Source: JAMXLO01 sp963812475 (GTDB lineage Bacteria; Pseudomonadota; Alphaproteobacteria; Acetobacterales; Acetobacteraceae). Taken from it: DNA of 64,000 nt. Shown here one piece after another: positions 29,751 to 37,534 of this stretch (position 1 is its first letter; each line of letters starts with the position of its first letter). Where the stretch lies: NCBI GenBank assembly GCA_963812475.1, contig CAWEVI010000065.1, forward strand, positions 22,396-86,395, read 5' to 3'. The notes under the pieces are model-generated. The model was given only the letters and a program-made list of their open reading frames with translations, made no database searches and was not told the origin of the DNA. Both the position numbers and the translations under genes were made by a program.

Positions 29751-29996
29751 TCATTCGCGACGGTACGTGCCGTTGGCAATCGCCGGCAGGTCGGAACGGC
29801 TCAAGCCCACGTCCCACAACTCCCGATCGGTGAAGCGGTAGAGGTCGCGAACTTCGCGCGCCCGCTTGCGACGGTCCGCCCAGACGGCGGCGATATGATC
29901 AAGGCGAGCCTGCAGCCATGATGGCCAGATGCTGTCCGCGCGCACGTTCTGCCGCGGGTCCGCGGACAGGCGCCCCGCTTGTTCGGTTAGGTTCAT
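29751..29996 (-). CDS. DUF1127 domain protein
   Basis: A small basic protein of 81 residues. The C-terminal half (ADRRKRAREVRDLYRFTDRELWDVGLSRSDLPAI) is the DUF1127 helix pair found in alphaproteobacterial stress and RNA-associated small proteins. The start at 29996 (MNLTEQAGRL) follows GAAGGAAG; longer in-frame readings have no conservation. A G+C-rich hairpin (30017-30033) stands just before the ribosome site. Confidence 0.8.
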   Translation of the reverse strand: MNLTEQAGRLSADPRQNVRADSIWPSWLQARLDHIAAVWADRRKRAREVRDLYRFTDRELWDVGLSRSDLPAIANGTYRRE

Positions 29997-30016
29997 TTGC
30001 AACTTCCTTCGGCTAT

Positions 30017-30100
30017 GCCGGGCGTGGCCCGGCCTTGGGGCGAAGGACGTTCCCCTTATGGTGCGCTGCAACATAACGGATTGCCACCCCATCAAGTCAA
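30017..30100 (-). promoter_or_regulatory. Leader hairpin and possible promoter of the DUF1127 gene
   Basis: Reading on the minus strand, TTGACT (30095-30100) and TATGTT (30070-30075) are spaced by 19 bases, a weak sigma-70-like pair. Between them and the gene is a perfect seven-base-pair stem GCCGGGC/GCCCGGC with a three-base loop (30017-30033), about 10 bases before the ribosome site. It could modulate translation. The remaining bases to 30266 show nothing recognisable. Confidence 0.35.
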
Positions 30101-30266
30101 TAGCGCTGGCCCAGTTCACCGTGCCGAGGTGCACCGAGGCAACACATTGGGTACTTGGGTGTTCCTGGTGTGCCTGACCTGCAGAAGCGCGTGAAACATC
30201 ACGCTTCCGTGACTAATTCTCGCCTTGCGCGCTTCACCGCATCACATGCACGCGACTGTAATAGTT

Positions 30267-31142
30267 TCAGCCAGCAAGCAATTGCCATGCGCCGCCGCGC
30301 GAACGACAGGCGACGCGTTCCACGCGGTAACTATGCGCATTGGCCGCAATCAATTCCTCATACATCCTGCACCAGCCGCGGCGTGCGGAATGCATCGTGC
30401 TCACCGGCCGCACGGTACCGCTCGTGCCGGTCGCTGCGTCGTGCCACGGCATCATGTCGCCGCTCGGCACGGTCTCCAATGTCGTCTGCCGCACCGCCGC
30501 GCGCGTTCGTACCGCGTCGGGCGGCAACGACGGTTCCGCGGTCGTGTATGCGGTGAGCGTGATCACGTCGGTTTCACCGGTGTCGCTCCGATCCTCGCGG
30601 CGTACGTAGTAATCGATCGCGGGTGCATAAAAGAACGTGCGCGTCAGCGCCGCACCCGGCGGCACCGTATTCAACGAACACACCACACGGAACGTGTCGA
30701 ATTCGCCGGCCTTGGTTGACACGTGCGCCGTGTCTTCGACCCGGCACTGCCAGGATTCCGCAATATCGGTGACCGCGCCGCCGGTTCGCTCGACGGTGTG
30801 GCGCGAGGCACGGAACGCGACGCTGTTGCCGCGCGCCAGGGGGAACAGCGCGGCCGGCGTGATCGACATCGTTCGTTGGCCCCGCGTGTCCGCGTCGCTC
30901 CAGGCGACGCGCGGCAGGAGTACATTGTCGGTCGTCGTGAAGACGAAGTCGCCCGTGCCGCGCCATTGAACCAACCCCGCCGATGTGCCGGCGACGCGCT
31001 CGGTGCGGCCGTCGTCGAAGCTGTAGGCGTTGCCCAATCCGAGGCTCGGCAGCGGCGCAGGCGGCAGCGCCGGTCCCGCAACCTGCTGGCCCGTGCAGCC
31101 GACCACGGCCAATCCTCCGACGACTGCCGAGCCCAACCGCAA
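30267..31142 (-). CDS. Putative lipoprotein co-encoded with ECF sigma/anti-sigma
   Basis: A predicted outer- or inner-membrane lipoprotein of about 291 residues. A short hydrophobic leader ends in the lipobox AVVGC, then comes a Pro/Ala-rich spacer and a beta-rich periplasmic domain (FRASRHTVERTGGAVTDIAE; a later YYVRREDRSDTGETDVITL segment). No ATG is available after the upstream stop. The most natural start is TTG at 31142, which gives a 15-residue leader; this is inferred. It begins 8 bases after the anti-sigma gene, so it is in the same operon. Function is unknown; it may sense or report envelope state. Confidence 0.65.
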   Translation of the reverse strand: MRLGSAVVGGLAVVGCTGQQVAGPALPPAPLPSLGLGNAYSFDDGRTERVAGTSAGLVQWRGTGDFVFTTTDNVLLPRVAWSDADTRGQRTMSITPAALFPLARGNSVAFRASRHTVERTGGAVTDIAESWQCRVEDTAHVSTKAGEFDTFRVVCSLNTVPPGAALTRTFFYAPAIDYYVRREDRSDTGETDVITLTAYTTAEPSLPPDAVRTRAAVRQTTLETVPSGDMMPWHDAATGTSGTVRPVSTMHSARRGWCRMYEELIAANAHSYRVERVACRSRGGAWQLLAG

Positions 31143-31149
31143 TGGCAGG

Positions 31150-31815
31150 TCATTGATGTGCCAGAAGCGACCGCGCGCCGGGTGCCAACGTGTACTCGAC
31201 ACTCCAGGTACCTTCGGGGCTGCGGCAGGCGAGGCCATACATCGTCCTTTCGCTGGGCTGTGTCGCGAACACCGCGGTCTCGCGATACTCACGACAGAAT
31301 GTGCCGGTCGAAGCGCCGGCGATCGTGCCGGTGGCACGGTAGGTGCGCAGCGGCTGGACGGTGACGGTGTGTCGGGTGGCGTCATCGCTCCATGAAATCG
31401 CCTGGCCGCTCAACGTGTGCTCCAGGGCCGCCTGCAGCAGCCGATACGTCGCCTCATCGACACTCGCGACGGGCGGTTGCGAGGAATGGTTCACGAACTG
31501 GCCGATGGTGATGCCGAACAGCAGCGCCACGCTGGCGGCAAGTGCATGCGGCCATAGCGGCGTGAGGCGGCCCACGACGCGTCGAACGCGGCTGTTGCGT
31601 CTGCGCGTACCCGCGGCGGACGGCCACGCGGCGTCCCAGGGATGCACCTGCGCGGCACACCATTCGCGCAAAACCGTGCCGATGGCGCGCAGTTCCTTGA
31701 CCTGCCTTCGCAGATCCGGATCGATCCGGAGGTCGGCCTCCAGCGCGTGCGCGGTCGCGGGGTCCAGTTCGCCGTCGATGTAGGCGCCCAGCGTCTCGTC
31801 GTCGTAACGGCTCAT
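31150..31815 (-). CDS. Transmembrane anti-sigma factor
   Basis: The likely partner inhibitor of the ECF sigma factor encoded immediately upstream. The N-terminal cytosolic part (DDETLGAYIDGELDPATA) has the usual acidic helix of anti-sigma domains but lacks the HxxxCxxC zinc motif. One membrane helix lies near residues 88-107 (WPHALAASVALLFGITIG), followed by a periplasmic domain of about 110 residues with two Cys. Its ATG overlaps the sigma gene's TGA (ATGA). Such proteins release sigma after an envelope signal, often by proteolysis. Confidence 0.8.
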   Translation of the reverse strand: MSRYDDETLGAYIDGELDPATAHALEADLRIDPDLRRQVKELRAIGTVLREWCAAQVHPWDAAWPSAAGTRRRNSRVRRVVGRLTPLWPHALAASVALLFGITIGQFVNHSSQPPVASVDEATYRLLQAALEHTLSGQAISWSDDATRHTVTVQPLRTYRATGTIAGASTGTFCREYRETAVFATQPSERTMYGLACRSPEGTWSVEYTLAPGARSLLAHQ

Positions 31816-32390
31816 GGCGCGGGTCCGATCGCTGGTTCGATCTGTTGCCTGCTCGCGGCCGCTGGTTCATCCAGCAGTCGGCGCAGCGTCGAACGGGCCC
31901 GCGCCAACCGGCTCATCACAGTACCGACACGAATATCCAATACCGTCGCAGCCTGCGCGTACGACAACTCCTCGACACAGACGAGCAGCAGCACGGTACG
32001 CTGATCCTCGGGCAGGGATTGCAATGCATCATCGACAGCCCCGAGCGTAAGCCGTGCGACCGCCGCGTCCTCACCGTTGCTGTCATCGGGCGGCCGCATG
32101 CGCACAGCATCGGCATGATCCAGGCGAACACGCCGTGCCCGTTGCGTGTCGATCCACGCATTCCGCATGATGCGGAACATCCAGCCCTCCGCATGGATCA
32201 AACGCGTTGCGTCGTTCCACGATGCGATGGCGCGCACAACGGTATCCTGCACCAGGTCATCGGCCTGATGCCAACTGCCGGTAAGCGCCCGGGCAAACCG
32301 GCGAAGCCGCGGCAGAAGCAATACCATGCCAGCCCGCATCTGCTCGTCTGCCGAGCGTCTCATGGTGGATAAAACGTCCGACGCCGTCAT
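31812..32390 (-). CDS. ECF-type RNA polymerase sigma factor
   Basis: An extracytoplasmic-function sigma factor of 192 residues. The region 2 segment (LRRFARALTGSWHQADDLVQDTV, then WMFRIMRNAWIDTQR) binds core polymerase and the -10 element. Region 4 (LQSLPEDQRTVLLLVCVEELSYAQAATVLDI) contains the helix-turn-helix. It is the first gene of a three-gene operon with its anti-sigma and a lipoprotein. The start at 32390 is taken; ATG at 32363 is possible. ECF operons are usually autoregulated, but I could not fix a convincing GGAAC-type promoter in the 219-base divergent region. Confidence 0.88.
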   Translation of the reverse strand: MTASDVLSTMRRSADEQMRAGMVLLLPRLRRFARALTGSWHQADDLVQDTVVRAIASWNDATRLIHAEGWMFRIMRNAWIDTQRARRVRLDHADAVRMRPPDDSNGEDAAVARLTLGAVDDALQSLPEDQRTVLLLVCVEELSYAQAATVLDIRVGTVMSRLARARSTLRRLLDEPAAASRQQIEPAIGPAP

Positions 32391-32609
32391 CTATTCCGTT
32401 GCCGGCGGTTCCATCGAACGTCCATGCACCCGCTCCGCCACACAATTCGGCGAGGGAATAAGCTGGCGTGTCGGCCGTTCTTCTGTTGGTGAAGCGCAAA
32501 TGCCATGCACGGCGGCAGGTGACGATGCCGCGTGCGGACGGGTTCATGCGCAGTCGAATGTCACAGGTGGCGCTCGCGTCGAACGTGCCAATTTCGGAGC
32601 ATGCACTGA

Positions 32610-33464
32610 ATGTCCCAGCTATCCGCTTTGCGTTCAAACCAGCCGGCAAAACGGACATCTCCACCGGTCGCGCACCGACGGCGATCCGCATCGGTGTTCG
32701 TCATCTCGGTAGGCGCATGGGCCCTGGCAATGACCGCGGCGCCGTGGCGCTTTGACGGCATCGCTTCCTGGCACGTGCAGAGTGCATTCGCCGACCACGG
32801 TGGCGGTGATGGTGGCGGCGGTGGCGGTGGCGGTGGCGGCGGTGGCGGCGGAGGCGGTGGTGGCGGCGGCGGTGGTGGTGGGGGCGGTGGAGGCGGTGGT
32901 GGCGGCGGGAGTGGCGGTGGAGGCGGTGGCGGGAGTGGCGGCGGCGGAAGTGGCAGTGGTGGTGGCGGAAGTGGCAGTGGTGGTGGCGGCGACCATGGCG
33001 GCGGCGGAGATCACGGCGGCGGCGGCGGCGGCGACCACGCAGGCGGCGACCACGGCGCCGGCAATGGTGGCAGCGGCGATCGCGGCGGCCAGGGCGCCAA
33101 CAACGGTGCGGGCAACAGCGGCCACGGCGACCACGCGGCAGGTGCCAACGATCGCGGCGGCGAACACGGCGGCATGGCGGGTCACGGTGGACCGACCGGC
33201 GATGATGGTCCAGGCGGCCATGCCGGTCACGGTGACCACAACGCCAACGAGGTAGGCGAGCGCAACGCAGTCGGTGAGCGCAACGATATCGGCGATGACC
33301 GCGGTCACGACAGCCACGGCAGGGACGACGCTGCGGCCGGTCACGAGGTCGGTCACGGCGCGGATCGTACGGCGCCGGCATCCGCTGCCATGGTCGAACT
33401 GCTTGGACACAGCCTGTCGCGTGCCGAGGAAGCGGCGGCCATGGCGCATGGGTGGAGCCGGTGA
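32610..33464 (+). CDS. Secreted polyglycine-rich protein
   Basis: A protein of 284 residues. The N-terminus has a positively charged start and hydrophobic segment (residues 28-44), consistent with a signal peptide. Residues of about 64-150 are almost pure glycine with scattered Ser, Asp and His. A Gly/Asp/His/Asn-rich region (HGGGGDH, DHAAGANDRGGEHGG) follows, then a short ordered C-terminus (VELLGHSLSRAEEAAAM). GGAG nine bases before the ATG supports the start. It is divergent from the ECF sigma operon. The His/Asp-rich segment might bind metal. No family is recognised, and the repetitive DNA makes length calls unreliable. Confidence 0.65.
   Translation: MSQLSALRSNQPAKRTSPPVAHRRRSASVFVISVGAWALAMTAAPWRFDGIASWHVQSAFADHGGGDGGGGGGGGGGGGGGGGGGGGGGGGGGGGGGGGGSGGGGGGGSGGGGSGSGGGGSGSGGGGDHGGGGDHGGGGGGDHAGGDHGAGNGGSGDRGGQGANNGAGNSGHGDHAAGANDRGGEHGGMAGHGGPTGDDGPGGHAGHGDHNANEVGERNAVGERNDIGDDRGHDSHGRDDAAAGHEVGHGADRTAPASAAMVELLGHSLSRAEEAAAMAHGWSR
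32805..33060 (+). repeat. GGC/GGT glycine-codon tandem repeat
   Basis: About 250 bases made almost entirely of GGC and GGT codons, with interspersed AGT/GAC codons, form short tandem blocks (for example the GGAAGTGGCAGTGGTGGTGGC unit repeated near 32945-32985). This is a slippage-prone tract within the polyglycine gene. Confidence 0.85.
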
Positions 33465-33543
33465 TCGGTCGGACCAACCGCCGGTCCCCTCGGCCTCGGG
33501 TCCAGGCGCCGCAACACAACCGTTCACGTCAGGGAGCACGACC

Positions 33544-34278
33544 ATGTCGGCCAGATCCATCCTGATCGTGGAGGACGATGCGGCAGTCCGGGAGGTCCTG
33601 ACGGATCGCTTGGCGCACGAGCACGACTTTGCCGTCTGCGCCGCCGAGACGCTCGATGCGGCCGAAGCAATCATCGCTGACGAGGGCCGTCGTTTCCACG
33701 CGGTGATACTCGACATCGGGCTGCCCGATGGCGATGGACGCGACTTCTGCGCAAAGCTCCGGCAGCAAGGCCATGCGGTTCCGATCCTCATGCTGACCGG
33801 CCGGGACAACGAGGAGGACATCGTCAGTGGGCTCGATTGCGGCGCCAACGACTACATTGCCAAGCCGTTCCGCCTGAATGAGCTGCTTGCGAGGCTGCGC
33901 GCTCAGCTGCGCCTGTTCGACAACAGGGAAGCGGCGGTCTTTTCGATTGGGCCATACACGTTCCACCCCGCCAAGAAGATGTTGCAGAACACGGCCAGGA
34001 ACCGCCGGATCTGGTTGACCACGAAGGAGGTGGCGATCCTCAAGTTCCTGTGTCGCTCGGGTGGCCGCCCGGTGGACCGCGACATACTGCTGCGGGGGGT
34101 ATGGGGCTACAACGCAGCCGCCACGGCGCACATGCTGGAGACGCACATTTACCGCCTGCGCCGAAAGATCGAACCCGATCCGAAGGACCCGGCGCTGTTG
34201 CTCACCGTGCATGGCGCCTACCGCCTCAATATTGCGGTGGAGGCATCCGGCCGATCGGGCGCGGGGGACGTGCTATGA
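33544..34278 (+). CDS. OmpR/PhoB-family DNA-binding response regulator
   Basis: A two-component regulator of 244 residues. The receiver domain (residues 5-120) has the acidic pocket EDD (10-12), phospho-acceptor Asp57 in VILDIGLPDGDG, and Lys in AKPF. The C-terminal winged helix (130-230) includes TTKEVAILKFLCRSGGRPVD and HIYRLRRKIE. ATG at 33544 begins the conserved MSARSILIVEDD; the longer upstream reading is not conserved. No histidine kinase is adjacent. Its end overlaps by six bases with a convergent single-domain response regulator. Confidence 0.9.
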   Translation: MSARSILIVEDDAAVREVLTDRLAHEHDFAVCAAETLDAAEAIIADEGRRFHAVILDIGLPDGDGRDFCAKLRQQGHAVPILMLTGRDNEEDIVSGLDCGANDYIAKPFRLNELLARLRAQLRLFDNREAAVFSIGPYTFHPAKKMLQNTARNRRIWLTTKEVAILKFLCRSGGRPVDRDILLRGVWGYNAAATAHMLETHIYRLRRKIEPDPKDPALLLTVHGAYRLNIAVEASGRSGAGDVL

Positions 34279-34683
34279 AGCGGTGGGTTCGACGCCAGCC
34301 GATGCGCCCAGCTCGGCGATGTTTGACAGCAGCGCCACCAGTTCGCTGTGTCGGAACGGCTTTTTGAGGATACGAACCGGCCCAAGGCCATGAAACCCAG
34401 CGATGGCCTGGCCGAATCGCAGATAGCCTTCGCTGACGCCGGAGGTCAAAACGATCTGCGTCGGTATGCCGGTATTGACGATATCGTTGAGCACGTCGAT
34501 GCCATCCTTGCCCGGCATGATGATGTCGAGGATCACCATGTGCGGCCGATAGTCCCTGAATACATCGGCCGCGGTAAGTGACGTGTTGAGCGCCCTGCAC
34601 TCCACGCCAAGCCCCATGGCAATCGTCCCGACAGCCTCGGTGATGGCAATTTCATCATCCACGATCAGAAGTCGCTCGGCCAT
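34273..34683 (-). CDS. Single-domain response regulator (CheY-like)
   Basis: A stand-alone receiver of 136 residues without an output domain. Key residues are VDDE (8-11), phospho-acceptor Asp53 in VILDIIMPGKDG, the Thr/Ser switch in LTSG and Lys in KKPF. AAGGAG before the ATG at 34683 supports the start over a longer reading. It likely signals by protein contact or phosphotransfer. It is convergent with, and overlaps, the OmpR-type regulator gene. Confidence 0.88.
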   Translation of the reverse strand: MAERLLIVDDEIAITEAVGTIAMGLGVECRALNTSLTAADVFRDYRPHMVILDIIMPGKDGIDVLNDIVNTGIPTQIVLTSGVSEGYLRFGQAIAGFHGLGPVRILKKPFRHSELVALLSNIAELGASAGVEPTAS

Positions 34684-34773
34684 CGCACTCCTTGAATTCA
34701 AGCCCTTCTGGCATGACAACGACATGCAGTGTCACAGCACCGCGAATCGGAGTCCATACAAAATTATAATGTA

Positions 34774-34802
34774 ATTTTATCCCGTCGATGGAATATTCGC
34801 AA
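34774..34802 (-). promoter_or_regulatory. Candidate sigma-70 promoter for the single-domain response regulator
   Basis: On the minus strand TTGCGA (-35 like, 34797-34802) and TAAAAT (-10 like, 34774-34779) are separated by 17 bases, in an unusually AT-rich patch of this GC-rich window. The transcript would have a leader of about 85 bases. The rest of 34684-35057 holds no gene. A further AT-rich box (TATAAT at 34826-34831) on the plus strand has no matching -35. Confidence 0.4.
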
Positions 34803-35057
34803 CGGCGCACCGCGCATTTGATTTTTATAATCCCGCGTGAAAGGCGACCGCGCAGTGCTGACAGGTGTCGTCGCCGCCGTGTCCCGCTGCGCTCGCACCG
34901 TCGTCGCACCGTAGTGGCATCGGCATGGCACCGGCCATGCCACCGGCGCGCCGCGACGGTTGGCGCGGCCGAATTCCGGACACGCATCTGTTCATGATTT
35001 GTTCATATCTGCACGGCATACTCGGGTAACCGCAGCGGCGCTGAAGGAGCCAGTCCG

Positions 35058-35751
35058 ATGACCTTGCAAGCCGACGAACCCGACGACGCGCTCGACCCCA
35101 CGGTTGCCGATTACCTGATCGGCGTCCTGCTGGCCGCGCTGCCGGCCGCCGCGGACGAGGCGGCGGACCGTGCACGCCGCAACGCCGTGCGGGTCGCCTT
35201 CCAGTCGATGCGACCGCGCAACCCCAGGGAGGCCATGCTGGCTGCCGAGGCGATCGGCTCTCATCACGTCATCATGGATTGCTATCGGCTCGCCCTTTCG
35301 CCCGACGCGGAGCCTGCCGCCGCCGCGCGCGCGCAACAACGCCGCGACGCTGTCGCGCGGGAGGCTCGCGGCCTTGCGCGCGCTCGAACACCGGCAGGCC
35401 CCGGCGACTCCGACCCGCCGACCGGCGACGCCGGCGCCGCGAAAGCCCGACGCCGCGAAGCGGATCGCCGCACCCGAGGCGGCGGAGCGCGCGCCGGAGC
35501 AGCCGCCCGCGCCTCCGCCGCGCTATTCCCCACGCGATCGGTTCGGCAATCCAATCGAGCTTTGGCGGTGGGAGGACATGTCCATGGCACAGCGGCACGC
35601 CGTCTATGCCGACCCTGGACAGGTCGCCGTGCTGGAGGCGGCGCTGGCCGAGGAAGCAGCGGCGATGGCGGCGCAGGCCGCGGCGGACGCCGTTGCGTCG
35701 GAGGCAGGCAGCGACCCGCAGCTTACGCCGCCGTCGGCAACTCCGTGCTGA
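35058..35751 (+). pseudogene. Hypothetical protein, frameshifted at a GC-dinucleotide tract
   Basis: AAGGAG precedes ATG 35058. The first frame gives a plausible helical N-terminal domain (DPTVADYLIGVLLAALPAAA ... HHVIMDCYRLALSP) up to about residue 95. The coding signal then moves to the next frame (NNAATLSRGRLAALRALEHRQA, a Pro-rich linker, then SPRDRFGNPIELWRWEDMSM and an Ala-rich tail) and stops at 35751. The junction falls in the slippage-prone tract GCCGCCGCGCGCGCGC near 35320-35335. It is either a recent frameshift or a sequence error. The two parts together look like one alphaproteobacterial protein of unknown function. Its 3' end overlaps the convergent glgA by 29 bases. Confidence 0.6.
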
Positions 35752-37222
35752 CCGGTCGCGCCGATCGGCGCGGTCGCGCAGGCGGAGGGGCTGCGTCCGT
35801 GACAAGCGATCCGGTCAGCCGTCGATACAGTTGCTCGTATTCCGCCGCCGCGCCGGACCACCGGAAGTCGCGCGCCATCGCGGCCTGGCGCATCCCGCTC
35901 AGCACGTCGGCGTCCTCGAATGCCTCGAACGCCAGTCGGCAGGCGGCAAACAAGCCATCACCCGAGAGCTCGGAGAACAGGAAGCCTGTCTCGCCATCGT
36001 CGATCGTGTCGGCCAGCCCACCGGTCGCGTGTGCGATCGGCAATGAGCCGTAGCGCTGCGCCTGCATCTGGGTCAGTCCGCAGGGCTCGAAGCGTGACGG
36101 CATGAGGCAGAAGTCGCTGCCGGCGACGATCCGGTGAGCCATCGGCTCGTTGAAGCCGATCAGCAGGCCGATGTCGTCGTGATGGCTGCGCGCCAGCCGG
36201 CTCAGCATGTGTTCGGTTTCCGGATCGCCGAGCCCGAGGATGGCGATCTGCCCGCCCTCGCGGACGATGTCCCGGGCGGCATCGGCGATGATGTCGAGGC
36301 CCTTCTGGTGCACCAGCCGCGACACCACGCCGAACAGCGGCCCCTCGGACGGCGTCAGGCAGAGACCGGTGCGCACCAGGTCGGCGATCGACTGCTTGCC
36401 CGACAGGTCGTCGGCCTCGAAATGGTGCGGCAGATGCGGATCGCGACTGGGGTCCCAGCTCTCGTCGATGCCGTTGGCGATGCCCGACAGCCGCCCCTCG
36501 GCGGCGATGCCGCGGGTGAGCCCGTGCAGTCCGCCGCCAAGCGCCTCCGTGGTGATCTCACGCGCATAGGTCGGGCTGACGGTGGTTACCAGATCGGCAT
36601 GGACCAGACCCGCCTTCAGGAACGAGACATTGCCGTGGAACTCCACGCCATTGATGTCGAACGCATGCTCGGGGATGCCAAGGCGCTGCATGCTCTGCGG
36701 CTCGAACAGACCCTGATAGGCGATGTTGTGGATGGTCAGGATGGTCGGCACGCGCACGCCGCGCCAGCGCAGATAGGCCGGCGCCAGTCCGCACTGCCAG
36801 TCGTTCACGTGCAGCACATCCGGCCGCCACTTCATGCCGGCACTGCCGGCGGCAATTTCCGCGGCGGCCAGCGCCAGGCGCGCGAATCGCAGATCGTTAT
36901 CCGGCCAATCGCGTCCTTCCGGGCCCGCATACGGACTGCCCGAGCGCTGATACAGCGATGGTTCGAACACGAGGTACAGGATCAGGCCATCCGCGGTTCG
37001 GACCTCGCCGACGGCACAGGGACCGATGCCCGCAAGGCCGGGCAGATGTGCCACGATCGTGATGTCGCCCGCATTGGCGATCACTTCCGGATAGGCCGGC
37101 ATCAGCACCCGCGCGTCGATGCCGCGGCGTCGAAGCGCGCGCGGCAGAGCTGCGGACACGTCCCCCAGTCCGCCGGCCTTGGCCAAGCCGGCGAACTCGC
37201 TCGTCGCGAACAGTACGTTCAT
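35723..37222 (-). CDS. glgA: Glycogen (starch) synthase, GT5 family
   Basis: A cytosolic glucosyltransferase transferring glucose from ADP-glucose to growing alpha-1,4-glucan. It has 499 residues. The N-terminal ADP-glucose motif reads KAGGLGDVSAALP (Lys15; KTGGL in most GlgA proteins). The C-terminal GT-B domain carries GVVSRLVHQKGLDI and FEPCGLTQMQAQRYGSLPIA, the retaining-transferase Glu motif. ATG at 37222 gives the standard N-terminus. No glgB, glgC, glgP or glgX lies in the window, so the pathway partners are elsewhere. Confidence 0.92.
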   Translation of the reverse strand: MNVLFATSEFAGLAKAGGLGDVSAALPRALRRRGIDARVLMPAYPEVIANAGDITIVAHLPGLAGIGPCAVGEVRTADGLILYLVFEPSLYQRSGSPYAGPEGRDWPDNDLRFARLALAAAEIAAGSAGMKWRPDVLHVNDWQCGLAPAYLRWRGVRVPTILTIHNIAYQGLFEPQSMQRLGIPEHAFDINGVEFHGNVSFLKAGLVHADLVTTVSPTYAREITTEALGGGLHGLTRGIAAEGRLSGIANGIDESWDPSRDPHLPHHFEADDLSGKQSIADLVRTGLCLTPSEGPLFGVVSRLVHQKGLDIIADAARDIVREGGQIAILGLGDPETEHMLSRLARSHHDDIGLLIGFNEPMAHRIVAGSDFCLMPSRFEPCGLTQMQAQRYGSLPIAHATGGLADTIDDGETGFLFSELSGDGLFAACRLAFEAFEDADVLSGMRQAAMARDFRWSGAAAEYEQLYRRLTGSLVTDAAPPPARPRRSARPVSTELPTAA

Positions 37223-37351
37223 TGGGCTCCGGCGGGCTGGCGGTTCTGCTTTTGCAGGTGATCTGGTTAACGCGCTGCTAAAGCGCCAGTCGTTCCGATT
37301 CGGTCGCGGAAGCAACTTTTGGTGCGAAGCGGCGTGGTGAATCGTAACGAT

Positions 37352-37534
37352 CTAGCGCGCGGGCGTCGCGATCGGCGCACAATTGGTACGACCGGACGAC
37401 ACGCAGTCCTGGATCTGCGCCGCCTGATTGAGCCGATGCATGATGAACATCACCGCGCCGATCAGCGCCAGGATCGCGAGCAGCCCGACCAGCGCGCGGC
37501 GCGGGTTGGGACCTGGATCGTCATCGTCCGACAT
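37352..37534 (-). CDS. Small single-span membrane protein
   Basis: A 60-residue protein with an acidic start (MSDDDDPGPNPRRA), one hydrophobic helix (about 15-32, LVGLLAILALIGAVMFIM) and a short tail with two Cys. The ATG shares a base with the TGA of the ABC ATPase gene (TGATG), so it is translated as the last cistron of that operon. No family was recognised. Confidence 0.65.
   Translation of the reverse strand: MSDDDDPGPNPRRALVGLLAILALIGAVMFIMHRLNQAAQIQDCVSSGRTNCAPIATPAR

Noticed and set aside
32257..32691. Minus-strand frame in the ECF/polyglycine divergent region
   Set aside because: It overlaps the sigma gene out of frame and has no protein-like pattern or ribosome site.
32634..33848. 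Antisense Ala/Thr-rich frames opposite the polyglycine gene
   Set aside because: They are the complement of GGC/GGT repeats; composition is forced by the repeat.
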